A stretch of DNA of 64,000 nucleotides from Paracoccus isoporae (GTDB lineage: Bacteria > Pseudomonadota > Alphaproteobacteria > Rhodobacterales > Rhodobacteraceae). Shown piece by piece: positions 1-10,145 of the stretch (the first letter of the stretch is position 1; each line of letters begins with the position of its first letter). Position numbers and translations under genes: made by a program. The stretch spans positions 62,001 through 126,000 of the forward strand of contig NZ_FNAH01000006.1 of NCBI RefSeq assembly GCF_900101865.1, written 5' to 3'. Under the pieces are notes generated by a model. That model had not been told where the DNA came from. It did not search any database and saw only the letters and a list, made by a program, of their open reading frames with translations.

Positions 1-2244
1 TGCTGGCCCTGCTGCTGCCCGTCGGCCCGCTGCTGGCCCTGATCGAGCGCCCTGATCCCGTCGCGCAGCGCCTCGATCGCTTCGGCCTGCCTGTCGAGCG
101 CGCCCGCCATGTCGCCGTTTTCCAGCGCCTCCTCGGCCCGCTGCATGGCGCGTCCAGCCCGATCCATCGCCTCGCCGGCCGCGTCGCCCTCGGCCGTGCC
201 GCGCTCGGGCAGCAATCCGCGTTGCAGACCCAGATCGTCGCGAAGCTGGCGTTGCCGCTCGGCGAGGCTCTGCGGGTTCTCGCCCTCGCCTGCGCCCTCG
301 CCTTCTCCCGCCGCGCCGGGCTGGGTCGGGCTTTCGCCGTCGAGACCCATCCATTCGTCCTGCAAATCGCGATAGGCCTCATCCGCCAGATCCTGCTGTT
401 CGCGCAGCGTCTCCGCCATCCGGCCGGAGGAGCCGCGACGCTCCCCCTCTCCCTGCCCCTCGCCCTGCCGGACCTGCATGTTTTCCATCATCCGGTTGAA
501 CTGCTCCAGCAGGGCCTGCGCCTCGGCCATCCGGCCCTCATTCATCAGGCGCTGGATTTCGTCCATCATCTGCTGGATCTGGTCGCCGCTCATCATCTGG
601 GCGGGGGACTGATCGAAGCGGTCTGCGGGATTGCCGCCCTGCTCGGCCAGCCGGTCCAGATAATCGTCCGTGGCACGGCGCAGCTCGTCCATCAGCTCGC
701 GGATTTCGTCCGGCGAGGCCCCCCGGCGCATGGCCTGGGCCAGCCGATCCTGTGCCCGCCGCATCCGCTCTAGCGCATCGGCCAGCCCGCCATCCTCGAA
801 CTCCACCGCCACGCGCCACAATGCCTCGGCCAGGGCATCGCGCTGCGCGTCGGTCAGATCCTCGGTTTCCAGCCCGGCTATGATGGCGCGAAGCTCCCCG
901 ATCATCGGGCGGCGGATGAAGTCATCGGGCTGCCAGATGATCGCCCGCAGCAGCCGGCCCGCGTCCGGCGCATTCTCGCGCGACCACATGATGTCGCGGC
1001 GCAGCTCAATCAGCGCGGCCGCCATCGGGTCGAAGAACCTGCGGCCGGGCAGATCCATCGCCAGCACCTCGGATTGCGCGGTCTGTCCGATTCCGTCCTG
1101 CACGTTCAGCCGGATCTCGACCGGCAGGTTGGCCCAGGCATGTTTCTTCAGATCGGCATCGAGCTGGCCCTCGAACTGCGCGCGCGCGCCACGAATGGGC
1201 AGCGCGAGGCGCAGGGGCGGGCGTGTTTCCGGCGCGGCTTCGAGGCCGTGACGGCGGTCCACGCGGGCCAGATCGAGCGTGATCTCCGCCTTCCCCTCGG
1301 TCAGGCCGAAATCATCCTGCGCCGAGAAGCTCTGGATCAGCCGTCCGTCTGCGCGCCGCTCCGCCGGCGGGCCGAGCGCAATCTGCGGCGCGTCGTCGGG
1401 GCGCACGGCGATCTGGATCTGCCGATCACCGATGCTGAGCATGCCATCCTGCTCGACCCGGAATTGCGGGGCACGCGCATCACCGCCGGGCTCTGCCTGT
1501 CCGACATCCTGCGTCACCTCCGTGTGGTCGCCATACAGACGCAGGCTGATGCGGCTGCCTTCGGGCAGGTCCAGCACCGTGCCGTCCGGGTGGCGGTTGA
1601 GATAGATGGTCGGCTTGCGGGTGTAGGCGGGCGGCTCGGCCCAGCCTTCCCAGCCGAGCCCGTCGGGCACGGCCTGAAGCGGCGTCTCCGCCGCGGGCCG
1701 CGACGGGGCCAGTGCCGCCAAGCCCTGCCCGATCTGGGCAGCACTGCCGAACAGCAGCGCCATCGCCACCGCCGTCAGCCCGGCCAGGCGAAAGGCGAAG
1801 GGGTCACGGCGGGAAAGCTGCGCATCCGCCGACACCCGCCGCGCGCCGCGCGCGCGCTGAACCATCTGCGCGCGATGCGCCTGCCACAACGCCCCGTCGC
1901 CACCGATGGCGGGATTGTCTCGCAGCGCCGAAAGCGGCCGCCCCGGCAGGCTGCGATCCAGCCGCCGCTCCGCCGCGTCGCGGGTGGGCTGGCGGAAGCG
2001 AAAGCCGTTCCAGATCAGCACCGCCAGAATCGCGACCAGCACTGCGATCCCTGCAGTGGGCCGCATCGCATCGGGAATGGCCTGCGCCGCGCCGAAGCTC
2101 AACCCGGCGATCAGCAGCAGGATCAGCGTCACCAGCGGCCAGAATGCGCGCGCCAACGCCTCCCACCACAGCCCGGCGCGCGTCAGGCGCAGGGCGCGGG
2201 TCAGTCCGGGCAGGCGAGGATCATCGGGGATGCGCGGGTCCATC
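1..2244 (-). CDS. TIGR02302/DUF4175 family membrane protein (3' end outside window)
   Basis: Large membrane-anchored protein of unknown function; about 748 codons are visible and the stop lies beyond base 1. The start ATG at 2244 opens with MDPRIPDDPRLPGLTRALRL. Two hydrophobic segments lie near residues 32-55 and 62-82 and a third near 150-170. A long polar part follows, ending in a Gln/Glu/Gly/Met-rich, coiled-coil-like region (QQMMDEIQRLMNEGRM, then Glu-Gly-Gly stretches). This layout and the position beside lysA match the family found in Rhodobacteraceae and other alphaproteobacteria. The family has no settled biochemical role; a cell-envelope role is only inferred from its anchoring. It follows lysA on the same strand at 49 bases. 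Confidence 0.8.
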
Positions 2245-2293
2245 AGGCTTATCCTGATGCCCCGGGGCCGGCGCGGCAAGCGATTCCTGCGGC

Positions 2294-3559
2294 TCAGAGC
2301 CACTCCGGCAGGGCTTCGCGCGCAAGGATCTCCTCCAGGGAGGGGCGCGGCCGGATGACCGCGAACTGATCGCCGTGAACCAGAACTTCGGGGATCAGCG
2401 GCCTCGTATTGTATTCCGACGCCATGACCGCACCGTAAGCCCCGGCCGATCGGAACGCGACAAGCTGGCCGGGCCCCAACGGCGGCAGGGCTGCGCCCTT
2501 TTCGAAGATGTCCCCCGTCTCGCAGACCGGACCGACCACGTCATAGGCGGCGCGGTCGGCACCGGGCGCCGCCTCGATCACTGGGACAAGATCGTGATGC
2601 GCACCATACATGGCCGGGCGGATCAGGTCATTCATCGCCGCATCGAGGATCAGGAAATCGCGATCACCGCCGCGTTTCACGTAGATCACGGAACTGAGCA
2701 GCACACCGGAATTCCCGGCGATGTTGCGGCCGGGTTCGATATCGATCTCGCAACCCAAATCGCCCACCGCCTCGCGGATGACCTGACCGTATTCGATGGG
2801 CAATGGCGGGGCGTTGTTGTCGCGGCGATAGGGAATGCCTAGCCCGCCGCCCATGTCGAGCCTGCGGATGTCATGGCCGTCATCGCGCAGCGCCCGCGTC
2901 AGCGTCGCCATCTTCGCATAGGCCTGACGGTAGGGGTCGAGATCGGTGAGCTGGCTGCCGATATGCATGTCGATGCCGCATATCTCGATCCCGCTCAGCG
3001 CGGCCGCCCCGGCATAGACCTCTCGGGCGCGGGCGATCGGGATGCCGAACTTGTTCTCGGATTTGCCGGTGGCGATCTTCTCATGTGTCTTTGCATCGAC
3101 ATCCGGGTTGACCCGAAGTGCCACCGGCGCCCGCAGGTTCAAGCTCGTCGCGACCTCCGACAGGGCCAGCAGTTCCGGTTCTGATTCGACATTGAACTGG
3201 CGGATGCCGCCCTCCAGCGCCAGCCGCATTTCCTCGCGCGTCTTGCCGACGCCCGAGAACACGATCCGCTCGCCGGGCACGCCGGCCGCGCGGGCCCGCG
3301 CATATTCCCCGATGGAGACGACATCCATCCCGGCGCCCAGATCGCCCAGAAGCTTGAGCACCGCGATGTTGGAATTCGCTTTCACCGCATAGCAGATCAG
3401 ATGATCCGTCCAGGACAGCGCCTCTTGGAACACCTTGAAATGCCGCGTCAGCGTCGCGGTGGAGTAGACATAGACCGGAGTTCCGACATCCGCCGCGATC
3501 AGGCTCAGCGGAACCTCCTCGGCGCACAGAACGCCGGCGCGATAGGTGAAATGATCCAT
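2294..3559 (-). CDS. lysA: diaminopimelate decarboxylase
   Basis: Decarboxylates meso-diaminopimelate to L-lysine, the last step of lysine synthesis; cytoplasmic and PLP-dependent. It has 421 residues, normal for the family. The PLP lysine is in YAVKANSN (K60). HIGSQ and the active-site VGPVCETGD motif are present, as is the fold-III barrel pattern. The start MDHFTYRAGV was chosen because further upstream the frame only runs into the preceding gene; its ATG overlaps that gene's TGA by one base (TGATG), which implies translational coupling. It is the fourth gene of the argH-lipoprotein-membrane protein-lysA run. Confidence 0.95.
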   Translation of the reverse strand: MDHFTYRAGVLCAEEVPLSLIAADVGTPVYVYSTATLTRHFKVFQEALSWTDHLICYAVKANSNIAVLKLLGDLGAGMDVVSIGEYARARAAGVPGERIVFSGVGKTREEMRLALEGGIRQFNVESEPELLALSEVATSLNLRAPVALRVNPDVDAKTHEKIATGKSENKFGIPIARAREVYAGAAALSGIEICGIDMHIGSQLTDLDPYRQAYAKMATLTRALRDDGHDIRRLDMGGGLGIPYRRDNNAPPLPIEYGQVIREAVGDLGCEIDIEPGRNIAGNSGVLLSSVIYVKRGGDRDFLILDAAMNDLIRPAMYGAHHDLVPVIEAAPGADRAAYDVVGPVCETGDIFEKGAALPPLGPGQLVAFRSAGAYGAVMASEYNTRPLIPEVLVHGDQFAVIRPRPSLEEILAREALPEWL

Positions 3560-3807
3560 CAGGCGATCCTTCGCGAGCGGAGAAAGAGATAGAGCGGCAG
3601 GGCGCAGCCGATCCCCAGCAGCATCGCCGGCAGGGTCACGAGCGCCATCCAGTTTCGGCGCACCATGGTTTCGACCAGGCACCAGATGCCCAAAGCCGCC
3701 ATCGCCACCAGCTCCGACCCGGCAACGCCATTCGTGCGCAGGCCGACAGCGGCGCCTATCAGCGCCAGCACCAGCCAGCAGATGCGCAGCGGGGTCAGAT
3801 CAGACAT
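3559..3807 (-). CDS. small two-to-three-helix membrane protein
   Basis: An 82-residue, mostly hydrophobic protein with likely membrane helices around residues 7-25, 30-47 and 55-74 (ALVTLPAMLLGIGCALPLYL) and a basic tail FLRSRRIA. No motif identifies a function; it could belong to a small DUF family of inner-membrane proteins. The start [10 protein letters not shown] overlaps the upstream lipoprotein gene by 8 bases, and the stop overlaps the lysA start by one base, so it is translated within the argH-lysA operon. An ATG one codon upstream (3810) is possible. Function unknown. Confidence 0.7.
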   Translation of the reverse strand: MSDLTPLRICWLVLALIGAAVGLRTNGVAGSELVAMAALGIWCLVETMVRRNWMALVTLPAMLLGIGCALPLYLFLRSRRIA

Positions 3808-3937
3808 CATCGGCGCGGAGACCGACCGAGGCCTGACCCGAGGTTGCAACACCTGCGGGCGGTTCGGGACGTTCCGGCACGCCATCGACGCCGCAGGCCC
3901 CCATCGCCAGCACGGCGCAGAGCAGCATCACCTTCAT
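3800..3937 (-). CDS. short lipoprotein between argH and lysA
   Basis: A 45-residue reading frame starting [20 protein letters not shown] basic start, a hydrophobic stretch and a lipobox-like MGAC with Cys15 suggest a signal peptidase II lipoprotein whose mature form is only about 31 residues, rich in Pro, Ala and Gly. The ATG overlaps the argH stop (ATGA) and the stop overlaps the next gene by 8 bases, so it is coupled on both sides. A small lipoprotein is commonly found downstream of argH in this family of bacteria. Its function is not known; an LptM-like role is only a guess. Confidence 0.7.
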   Translation of the reverse strand: MKVMLLCAVLAMGACGVDGVPERPEPPAGVATSGQASVGLRADDV

Positions 3938-5337
3938 AGCAGGGCCTTCCATCTGGCGATCTGGGCGCGGACCTGATCCGGGGCGGTTCCGCCATAGCTC
4001 TGGCGCGACGCGACGGAGTTGTGCACGCCCAGCACGTTGAACACGTCATCGGAGATGGCATCATGGACCGACTGCATGTCCTTGAGCGACAGATCCGGCA
4101 GATCCACATCCCGTTCCTCAGCCATTGCCACGAGCGAGCCGGTCACGTGATGCGCGTCGCGGAAAGGCAGCCCGGCCTCGCGTACCAGCCAGTCGGCCAG
4201 GTCCGTCGCGGTTGAAAAACCGGCGGAAGCCGCATCTTCCATCTTCTCGCGATGGGCGGTCAGATCGGCCAGCATCCCGGCCATTGCCGCCAGCGCGAGC
4301 ATCAGGTGATCGGCGGCGTCAAAGACCTGCTCCTTGTCCTCCTGCATGTCCTTGGAATAGGCCAGCGGCAGCCCCTTCATCACCGTGAACAGCGCCACGT
4401 TCGCGCCGAGAATGCGCCCGATCTTGGCACGGATCAGTTCGGCCGCGTCGGGGTTGCGCTTCTGCGGCATGATGCTGGAGCCGGTGGACCATTTGTCCGA
4501 CATGGACACGAAGCGGAACTGCGCCGAGGACCAGATCACCAGCTCCTCCGCCAGACGCGACAGATGCACGGCGCAGATGCTGGCCGCAGACAGGAACTCC
4601 AGCGCGAAATCCCGGTCGGACACGGCGTCTAAGCTGTTGGCCATCGGGCGGTCGAAACCCAGAGCCGCCGCGGTAGCGTCGCGGTCGATCGGGTATCCCG
4701 TCCCTGCCAGAGCCGCAGCCCCGAGCGGGGACTCGTTCATTCGCTTTCGCGCATCCTGAAACCGCGACAGATCGCGGCCAAACATCTCGACATAGGCCAT
4801 CATGTGATGGCCCCAGGTGACCGGCTGCGCGGTCTGCAGATGGGTGAAGCCCGGCATCACCCAGTCCGCCCCCGCCTCGGCCTGACCGAGTGCCGCGCCG
4901 ATCAGCCCGCGCAGCCCGTCAATCGCCGCATCGCATTGATCCCGCACCCAGAGCCGGAAATCCGTCGCCACCTGGTCGTTGCGCGACCGGCCGGTATGCA
5001 GCCGTCCGGCCGGCTCGCCGATCAGATCCTTCAGCCGCGCCTCGACATTCATGTGAATATCCTCGAGCGCCTCGCTGAACGGGAAATTCCCGCCCTCGAT
5101 CTCTGACAAAACGGTGAGCAGACCTTCCCGGATCGCCTCGGCATCTTTAGAGGTGATGATGCCCCGAGCCGCCAGCATCGCGGCGTGGGCCCGGCTGCCC
5201 CGGATGTCCTGGGCGTAAAGCCGCCGGTCGAACCCGATCGAGGCGTTGATCGCCGTCATGATCGCATCGGGACCAGCGGCAAAGCGCCCGCCCCACATGG
5301 CATTGGCTGTGTCGTCGGGCGTCTTGGCGTCGGTCAT
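3934..5337 (-). CDS. argH: argininosuccinate lyase
   Basis: Splits argininosuccinate into arginine and fumarate, the last step of arginine synthesis; a cytoplasmic homotetramer of the fumarase/aspartase superfamily. It has 467 residues, normal length. The superfamily signature [12 protein letters not shown] on the flexible catalytic loop is present, as are TGRSRNDQ and [10 protein letters not shown]. The start [17 protein letters not shown] fits the family; the frame stays open far upstream but only by running over the divergent tlpA-like gene. First gene of a four- or five-gene minus-strand run; ATGA overlap with the lipoprotein gene. Confidence 0.96.
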   Translation of the reverse strand: MTDAKTPDDTANAMWGGRFAAGPDAIMTAINASIGFDRRLYAQDIRGSRAHAAMLAARGIITSKDAEAIREGLLTVLSEIEGGNFPFSEALEDIHMNVEARLKDLIGEPAGRLHTGRSRNDQVATDFRLWVRDQCDAAIDGLRGLIGAALGQAEAGADWVMPGFTHLQTAQPVTWGHHMMAYVEMFGRDLSRFQDARKRMNESPLGAAALAGTGYPIDRDATAAALGFDRPMANSLDAVSDRDFALEFLSAASICAVHLSRLAEELVIWSSAQFRFVSMSDKWSTGSSIMPQKRNPDAAELIRAKIGRILGANVALFTVMKGLPLAYSKDMQEDKEQVFDAADHLMLALAAMAGMLADLTAHREKMEDAASAGFSTATDLADWLVREAGLPFRDAHHVTGSLVAMAEERDVDLPDLSLKDMQSVHDAISDDVFNVLGVHNSVASRQSYGGTAPDQVRAQIARWKALL

Positions 5338-5361
5338 CTGATCTGGTCCGAAAGGTTGAAC

Positions 5362-5904
5362 ATGCTGCGTTGGGTGATCCTTTATACGGCGCTTGCTGCC
5401 GGTGCAAATATGGCATTCGCCGGTGAAATCGATCTCGACGCGGCCCGCGCCGGCGGGATCGAACTGGTCGCGGGCGACGGCGCGGCCGTCACCGATCTGA
5501 CCTTCACCGATCCCGACGGTGGCGAGCGCAGCCTGGCGGATTATCGCGGCCAGGCGGTGCTGCTGAATTTCTGGGCCACCTGGTGCGCCCCCTGCCGGGA
5601 GGAGATGCCAGCGCTGAACACGCTGCAAAAGGAGTTTGGCGGCGCGGATTTCCAGGTCGTGACCATCGCCTCGGGCCGCAACCCGATGCCCGCCATCCGC
5701 AAACTCTACGACGAGGCGTCGCTTGACGCGCTGCCGGTCCTGCTGGACCCGCGCCAGCGGCTGGCGCGCGAATTCGGCGTGGTTGCCATGCCCGCGACGA
5801 TCCTGATCGACCGTGAGGGGCAGGAGGTCGCGCGGCTGATGGGCCCGGCCGACTGGGCGTCGGACGCCGCCCGCCAGATCGTCACGGAGATGACATCGCC
5901 CTGA
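5362..5904 (+). CDS. TlpA-like thiol:disulfide oxidoreductase
   Basis: A 180-residue exported thioredoxin-fold protein. An N-terminal signal sequence (hydrophobic to about residue 20, ending AFAGEI) is followed by the redox centre WCAPC (C75, C78) and the cis-Pro loop MPATILID. It probably reduces or exchanges disulfides in the periplasm, for example during cytochrome c or cytochrome oxidase maturation; the exact partner cannot be read from the sequence. Its start lies 24 bases from that of the divergent argH, so the two share a compact promoter region, and its end overlaps the convergent tag gene by 23 bases. Confidence 0.85.
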   Translation: MLRWVILYTALAAGANMAFAGEIDLDAARAGGIELVAGDGAAVTDLTFTDPDGGERSLADYRGQAVLLNFWATWCAPCREEMPALNTLQKEFGGADFQVVTIASGRNPMPAIRKLYDEASLDALPVLLDPRQRLAREFGVVAMPATILIDREGQEVARLMGPADWASDAARQIVTEMTSP

Positions 5905-6457
5905 CAGGCGCATGACGGTGGCAGCAGGTCAGGTGGTCATTCACCATTCCCACCGCCTGCATGAAGGCATAGCAGATCACCGGCCCGCAGAAATTGAACC
6001 CGCGCTTCTTCAGCGCCTTCGACATCGCCTCCGATTCCGGGGTCGCGCCCGGAACCTCGGCCAGCGTCGCGAAGCGGTTCTGTCTCGGCGCCCCGCCGAC
6101 GAACCCCCAGAGCCAGGGCGAGAATCCTTCGGCCGATTCGATCTCCAGGAACAGCCGCGCCCCGCGCACCGTGCTTTCGATCTTGCCACGGTGGCGGATG
6201 ATGCCGGGATTTTGCAGCGCATTTTCGACATCTTTTTCGCTCCAGGCCGCGACGCGCTCCGGGTCGAACCCCTCGAACACCTCGCGGAACATGTCGCGTT
6301 TGCGCAGGATGGTGATCCAGCTCAGCCCGGCCTGGAACCCGTCCAGCACCAGCTTTTCCCACAATGCGCGGGGATCGAAGTCCGGCACGCCCCATTCCGT
6401 GTCGTGATAGGCCACGTAAAGCGGGTCATCACCGCACCAGCCGCAACGCTCGGTCAT
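5882..6457 (-). CDS. tag: DNA-3-methyladenine glycosylase I
   Basis: Removes 3-methyladenine from alkylated DNA, starting base-excision repair. It has 191 residues, typical for Tag. It starts [20 protein letters not shown] and ends with [10 protein letters not shown], so the zinc ligands of the Tag family (N-terminal Cys and His, C-terminal His and Cys) are present. [17 protein letters not shown] and the [20 protein letters not shown] segment match the family. The start is the first ATG before the Cys motif. It converges with the TlpA-like gene, overlapping by 23 bases. Confidence 0.95.
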   Translation of the reverse strand: MTERCGWCGDDPLYVAYHDTEWGVPDFDPRALWEKLVLDGFQAGLSWITILRKRDMFREVFEGFDPERVAAWSEKDVENALQNPGIIRHRGKIESTVRGARLFLEIESAEGFSPWLWGFVGGAPRQNRFATLAEVPGATPESEAMSKALKKRGFNFCGPVICYAFMQAVGMVNDHLTCCHRHAPVRAMSSP

Positions 6458-6520
6458 CCGGTTAATCCTTAATCCAGTCTCGGCCGCGACTTCAGCGGTT
6501 CTTAGGACATCATCCCCATC

Positions 6521-7372
6521 ATGGCCTCGAACAGCAAGGATGCAGGCATGCAGGATGACGGGCAAAGCAAGGGCGAACAGGCGGTCTCGGCGCTGGATTA
6601 CGTGATCCGCAAGAAGATGCAGGACACGATGGCGGTGGTCGAACGCGCTGCCGCGCGCGGCGACGTTGTGCTGGCCTACCAGCCGATCGTGCAGGCCGAC
6701 CGCCCCAGCCGGGCGGCGTTTCACGAAGGGCTGTTCCGGGTGATCGACGATACCGGGCGTTTCGTGCCACTGCGCGACTTCATGCCGATGGCGGAGACGA
6801 CGGAGCTGGGCCGGCGCATCGACTGCCTGTCGCTCTGCATGGGGCTGGACGCGCTGCAGCATGATTCCGGGATGCGGCTGTCGATCAACATGTCTGCCCG
6901 GTCGATCGGAAACCCGGTCTGGATGGAGACGCTGCGCCGCGGACTGGCCCGCGACGAGCATATCGCGGAGCGTCTCGTGCTCGAGGTGACGGAAAGCTCG
7001 GCCATGGACATGCCGGAACTCGTCGTGCCGTTCATGCGCGATCTGCAGGGACGCGGCACCAGCTTTGCGCTGGATGATTTCGGCGCCGGCCACACCTCGT
7101 TCCGCTATCTCCGCGAATTCAGCTTCGACATGATAAAGATCGACGGCCAGTTCATCCGCAAGATCTGCGAACAGCCCGACAATCAGGTGCTGACCGGTGC
7201 GCTGCAAGCCATCGCACATCATTTCGACATGTTTACCGTCGCCGAATCGGTGGAGACGGCGGATGACGCCGCCTATCTGATCGAGATGGGGATCGACTGC
7301 CTTCAGGGGTTCTATTTCGGCGCACCGACCATCACCCCGCCATGGAAGTCCCCGCGCGCCGCCTCCGGCTGA
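6521..7372 (+). CDS. EAL-domain cyclic-di-GMP phosphodiesterase
   Basis: A stand-alone EAL domain of 283 residues with no GGDEF, sensor or membrane segment. The signature reads EGL (HEGLFR) instead of EAL, but the metal-binding Glu is kept. The other catalytic positions are also there: Asn in INMS, Glu in LEVTES, the DDFGAG pair, Lys in IKIDGQF, AESVE and QGFYFGAP. It therefore probably hydrolyses c-di-GMP to pGpG in the cytoplasm. The first 40 residues are polar and probably disordered. Single gene, divergent from tag with a 63-base gap. A role in motility or biofilm switching is inference. Confidence 0.88.
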   Translation: MASNSKDAGMQDDGQSKGEQAVSALDYVIRKKMQDTMAVVERAAARGDVVLAYQPIVQADRPSRAAFHEGLFRVIDDTGRFVPLRDFMPMAETTELGRRIDCLSLCMGLDALQHDSGMRLSINMSARSIGNPVWMETLRRGLARDEHIAERLVLEVTESSAMDMPELVVPFMRDLQGRGTSFALDDFGAGHTSFRYLREFSFDMIKIDGQFIRKICEQPDNQVLTGALQAIAHHFDMFTVAESVETADDAAYLIEMGIDCLQGFYFGAPTITPPWKSPRAASG

Positions 7373-7550
7373 CGCGAAACCGCACCCCAGCATATGTCTG
7401 TTTTGCCTAGCATCTGCTGGCCATGCCCGCCGTGCCGGAAAAGCGGCGCCGTGACATGAAACTGTTCGATCAGCGTGATTAACCTTTTTCTGCTCCGCGG
7501 CCGGACGGACCGGCCCGTGTTTGCCTTGTTGCGCCCGTCGGTGGATCGGC

Positions 7551-7579
7551 TTGACGCTGGGTCTCACTTCGGCATGTTG
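7551..7579 (+). promoter_or_regulatory. candidate promoter for phaA
   Basis: TTGACG (7551-7556) followed after 17 bases by ATGTTG (7574-7579) lies about 50 bases before the phaA start. The -35 box is good and the -10 box poor, so this is only a candidate. The 258-base gap 7373-7630 holds no gene that I can recognise. Confidence 0.3.
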
Positions 7580-7630
7580 AACGGGACGGCACTCAGCCCG
7601 CGAAGCTCGCATGTTTGAAAGGATCTACCG

Positions 7631-8803
7631 ATGACCAACGCTGTAATCGTTTCTGCCGCCCGGACCCCCGTGGGCAGCTTCCTGGGCGCCTTCGCCAATG
7701 TCCCCGCCCATGATCTGGGTGCCGCCGTGCTGGCCGAGGTCGTCAAGCGCGCCGGCGTCGATCCGGCCGAGGTCAGCGAGACCATTCTCGGGCAGGTGCT
7801 GACCGCCGGCCAGGGCCAGAACCCCGCGCGTCAGGCGCATATCAATGCCGGTCTGCCCAAGGAATCCGCCGCCTGGCTGCTGAACCAGGTTTGCGGCTCC
7901 GGGCTGCGCGCCGTGGCTCTCGCGGCCCAGCAGGTCATCCTGGGCGATGCGCAGGTGGTGCTTGCGGGCGGGCAGGAATCGATGTCGCTGTCCACCCATG
8001 CCGCCTATCTGCGGGCCGGGCAGAAGATGGGCGACATGAAGATGGTCGACACCATGATCCGCGACGGGCTGTGGGATGCGTTCAACAATTACCACATGGG
8101 CCAGACCGCGGAGAACGTGGCCGATCAGTGGGACATTTCGCGCGAGATGCAGGACGAATTCGCCGTCGGCAGCCAGAACAAGGCTGAAGCCGCGCAGAAG
8201 GATGGCAAGTTCAAGGACGAGATCGTCGCCTATACGGTAAAGGGCCGCAAGGGCGACACGGTGGTGGAAGATGACGAATATATCCGCCACGGCGCAACGA
8301 TCGAGGCGATGCAGAAGCTGCGCCCGGCCTTTACCAAGGACGGCTCGGTGACCGCGGCGAATGCCTCGGGCCTGAATGATGGCGCGGCCGCCGTCATGGT
8401 GATGACCGAGGAAGAGGCGAACCGCCGCGGGCTGACCCCGCTGGCCCGCATCGCCTCCTACGCCACGGCAGGCCTAGATCCGGCGATCATGGGCACCGGC
8501 CCGATCCCGTCCAGCCGCAAGGCGCTGGAAAAGGCCGGCTGGCAGGTCGGCGATCTGGACCTCGTCGAAGCCAATGAGGCCTTCGCGGCGCAGGCCTGCG
8601 CGGTCAACAAGGACATGGGCTGGGATCCGTCCATCGTGAACGTCAATGGCGGTGCGATTGCCATCGGCCATCCGATCGGTGCGTCCGGGGCGCGGATCCT
8701 GAACACGCTGCTGTTCGAAATGGCCCGCCGCGATGCGAAAAAGGGTCTGGCGACGCTCTGCATCGGGGGTGGTATGGGCGTCGCCATGTGCCTGGAGCGC
8801 TGA
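7631..8803 (+). CDS. phaA: acetyl-CoA C-acetyltransferase (beta-ketothiolase)
   Basis: Condenses two acetyl-CoA to acetoacetyl-CoA, the first step of polyhydroxybutyrate synthesis; a cytoplasmic tetramer. It has 390 residues, standard for biosynthetic thiolases. The nucleophile Cys88 lies in [20 protein letters not shown] carries the catalytic His and CIGGGMG the second Cys. A purine-rich ribosome site (GAAAGGA) precedes the ATG. phaB follows after 99 bases with a perfect inverted repeat in the gap. The polymerase gene phaC is not in this window. Confidence 0.95.
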   Translation: MTNAVIVSAARTPVGSFLGAFANVPAHDLGAAVLAEVVKRAGVDPAEVSETILGQVLTAGQGQNPARQAHINAGLPKESAAWLLNQVCGSGLRAVALAAQQVILGDAQVVLAGGQESMSLSTHAAYLRAGQKMGDMKMVDTMIRDGLWDAFNNYHMGQTAENVADQWDISREMQDEFAVGSQNKAEAAQKDGKFKDEIVAYTVKGRKGDTVVEDDEYIRHGATIEAMQKLRPAFTKDGSVTAANASGLNDGAAAVMVMTEEEANRRGLTPLARIASYATAGLDPAIMGTGPIPSSRKALEKAGWQVGDLDLVEANEAFAAQACAVNKDMGWDPSIVNVNGGAIAIGHPIGASGARILNTLLFEMARRDAKKGLATLCIGGGMGVAMCLER

Positions 8804-8823
8804 ATCATTGGTCGCAGGCCGAA

Positions 8824-8852
8824 GATGTTGCGCAATTCCGTTGCGCAACATC
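8824..8852. repeat. perfect 12-bp inverted repeat between phaA and phaB
   Basis: The 12 bases at 8824-8835 (GATGTTGCGCAA) and 8841-8852 (TTGCGCAACATC) are exact reverse complements around a 5-base spacer. Each arm also contains the self-complementary octamer TTGCGCAA. No T-run follows, so it is not a standard terminator. It could be an operator for phaB, perhaps for a PhaR-type repressor, or an RNA hairpin that sets the phaA:phaB ratio. The repeat is plain in the sequence; the role is inferred. Confidence 0.75.
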
Positions 8853-8902
8853 CCGACAGCTTGCAATGATATTCCAAGGAAAACCAGTTGAGGGGAGAGA
8901 TC

Positions 8903-9628
8903 ATGTCTAAAGCAGCCATTGTGACCGGCGGCACCCGCGGAATCGGCGCGGCCATCTCGAAAGCGCTCAAGGAGGCGGGATACGAGGTCGCGGCGAATTA
9001 CGCCGGCAATGACGATGCCGCCAAGGCCTTCACCGATGACACCGGCATCAAGGCCTTCAAATGGTCGGTCGCGGATTACGATGCCTGCGCGGAGGGCGTG
9101 AAGCAGGTCCAGCAGGAGCTGGGCGACGTGGCCGTACTGGTCAACAATGCCGGCATCACCCGCGACGCCATGTTCCACAAGATGACCCCGCAGCAGTGGA
9201 AAGAGGTGATCGACACCAACCTGACGGGGCTGTTCAACATGACCCACGCCGTCTGGGGCGGGATGCGTGACCGGAAATTCGGCCGCGTCATCAATATCAG
9301 CTCGGTCAACGGCCAGAAGGGTCAGGCGGGCCAGGCGAACTACTCTGCCGCGAAGGCCGGCGATATCGGATTCACCCGCGCACTGGCGCAGGAAGGTGCG
9401 CGCGCCGGGATCACCGTGAATGCCATCGCGCCCGGCTATATCGGCACGGAGATGGTCCGCGCCATCGACGCAAAAGTGCTGAACGAGCGCATCATTCCGC
9501 AGATCCCGGTCGGCCGTCTGGGCGAGCCGGAGGAGATCGCCCGCTGCGTCGCCTTCCTCGCCTCCGAGGATTCGGGCTTTATCTCCGGCTCGACCATCTC
9601 GGCCAACGGAGCGCAGTTCTTCAGCTAG
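8903..9628 (+). CDS. phaB: acetoacetyl-CoA reductase
   Basis: Short-chain dehydrogenase of 241 residues that reduces acetoacetyl-CoA to (R)-3-hydroxybutyryl-CoA with NADPH, the second step of polyhydroxybutyrate synthesis. The cofactor loop TGGTRGIG sits at the N-terminus, NNAGIT mid-protein, and the catalytic Ser with YSAAKAG follows. The start MSKAAIVTG is preceded by AGGGGAGAG at good spacing; an upstream in-frame ATG at 8888 lacks such a site and lengthens the protein beyond the family. Followed by a strong terminator. Confidence 0.95.
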   Translation: MSKAAIVTGGTRGIGAAISKALKEAGYEVAANYAGNDDAAKAFTDDTGIKAFKWSVADYDACAEGVKQVQQELGDVAVLVNNAGITRDAMFHKMTPQQWKEVIDTNLTGLFNMTHAVWGGMRDRKFGRVINISSVNGQKGQAGQANYSAAKAGDIGFTRALAQEGARAGITVNAIAPGYIGTEMVRAIDAKVLNERIIPQIPVGRLGEPEEIARCVAFLASEDSGFISGSTISANGAQFFS

Positions 9629-9663
9629 GCCGTTCGTCCGCGCGACGGACATCCGGCCCGATT

Positions 9664-9707
9664 GCGGCGCGTTCTTCCCGATCATCGGAAGAACGCGCCG
9701 CTTTTTT
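9664..9707 (+). terminator. rho-independent terminator after phaB
   Basis: A perfect 15-bp stem, 9664-9678 (GCGGCGCGTTCTTCC) with 9687-9701, and an 8-base loop, followed by six T (9702-9707). It ends the phaA-phaB transcript. Confidence 0.92.
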
Positions 9708-9861
9708 ATCTGAAGGCTTATTCTGCCCATGAGGCCGCGTCACAGCGCATGGCGGCATCCCGCCCGGCTCGCGGGCCCCTGTGATGAAGGGCGGCGGCGT
9801 GATCGGGAGAACAGATCGTCGCCCCGACCGCCACCACCCGAACTGTGTAACAGAAACGAGA

Positions 9862-9886
9862 AAGGCCCGCGCCGGGCGCGGGCCTT
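9862..9886 (-). terminator. probable terminator after the YdcH-like gene
   Basis: An 11-bp perfect stem AAGGCCCGCGC / GCGCGGGCCTT with a 3-base loop, 20 bases past the stop of the minus-strand YdcH-like gene. Read on that strand a T-rich stretch (TCTCGTTTCTGTT) follows. Confidence 0.6.
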
Positions 9887-9905
9887 ATGGATCATCTGGA
9901 CTTGG

Positions 9906-10070
9906 TCAGTGATTCAACCTTGTGATCTCCTCCTTGAGACGCAGTTTTTCCTTTTTCATCTCAGAAATCTCGAAATCGGTCGTGCCGGGCGCGCGCTGCG
10001 CCTGCTCAACCGCCTTCGAAAGCGACTCGTGCTTCTCACGGAGTTTCTCGATATGGGAATCGACCGACAT
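9906..10070 (-). CDS. YdcH/DUF465 family small protein
   Basis: A 54-residue protein starting MSVDSHIEKLREKHESLSKA and ending LRLKEEITRLNH. It is highly charged and helical, with a pattern typical of DUF465 (YdcH): a paired antiparallel coiled coil in which the second helix carries KKEKLRLKEEI. A GAGGACG ribosome site precedes the ATG and a probable terminator follows. Family function unknown. It is a single gene downstream (convergent side) of phaAB. Confidence 0.88.
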   Translation of the reverse strand: MSVDSHIEKLREKHESLSKAVEQAQRAPGTTDFEISEMKKEKLRLKEEITRLNH

Positions 10071-10145
10071 TATCGTCCTCCTACTGGCTTGCCGAATATG
10101 ACAATTGCATCACAGAAGTTCGATTCTGTCACGACCTAACCCGGT

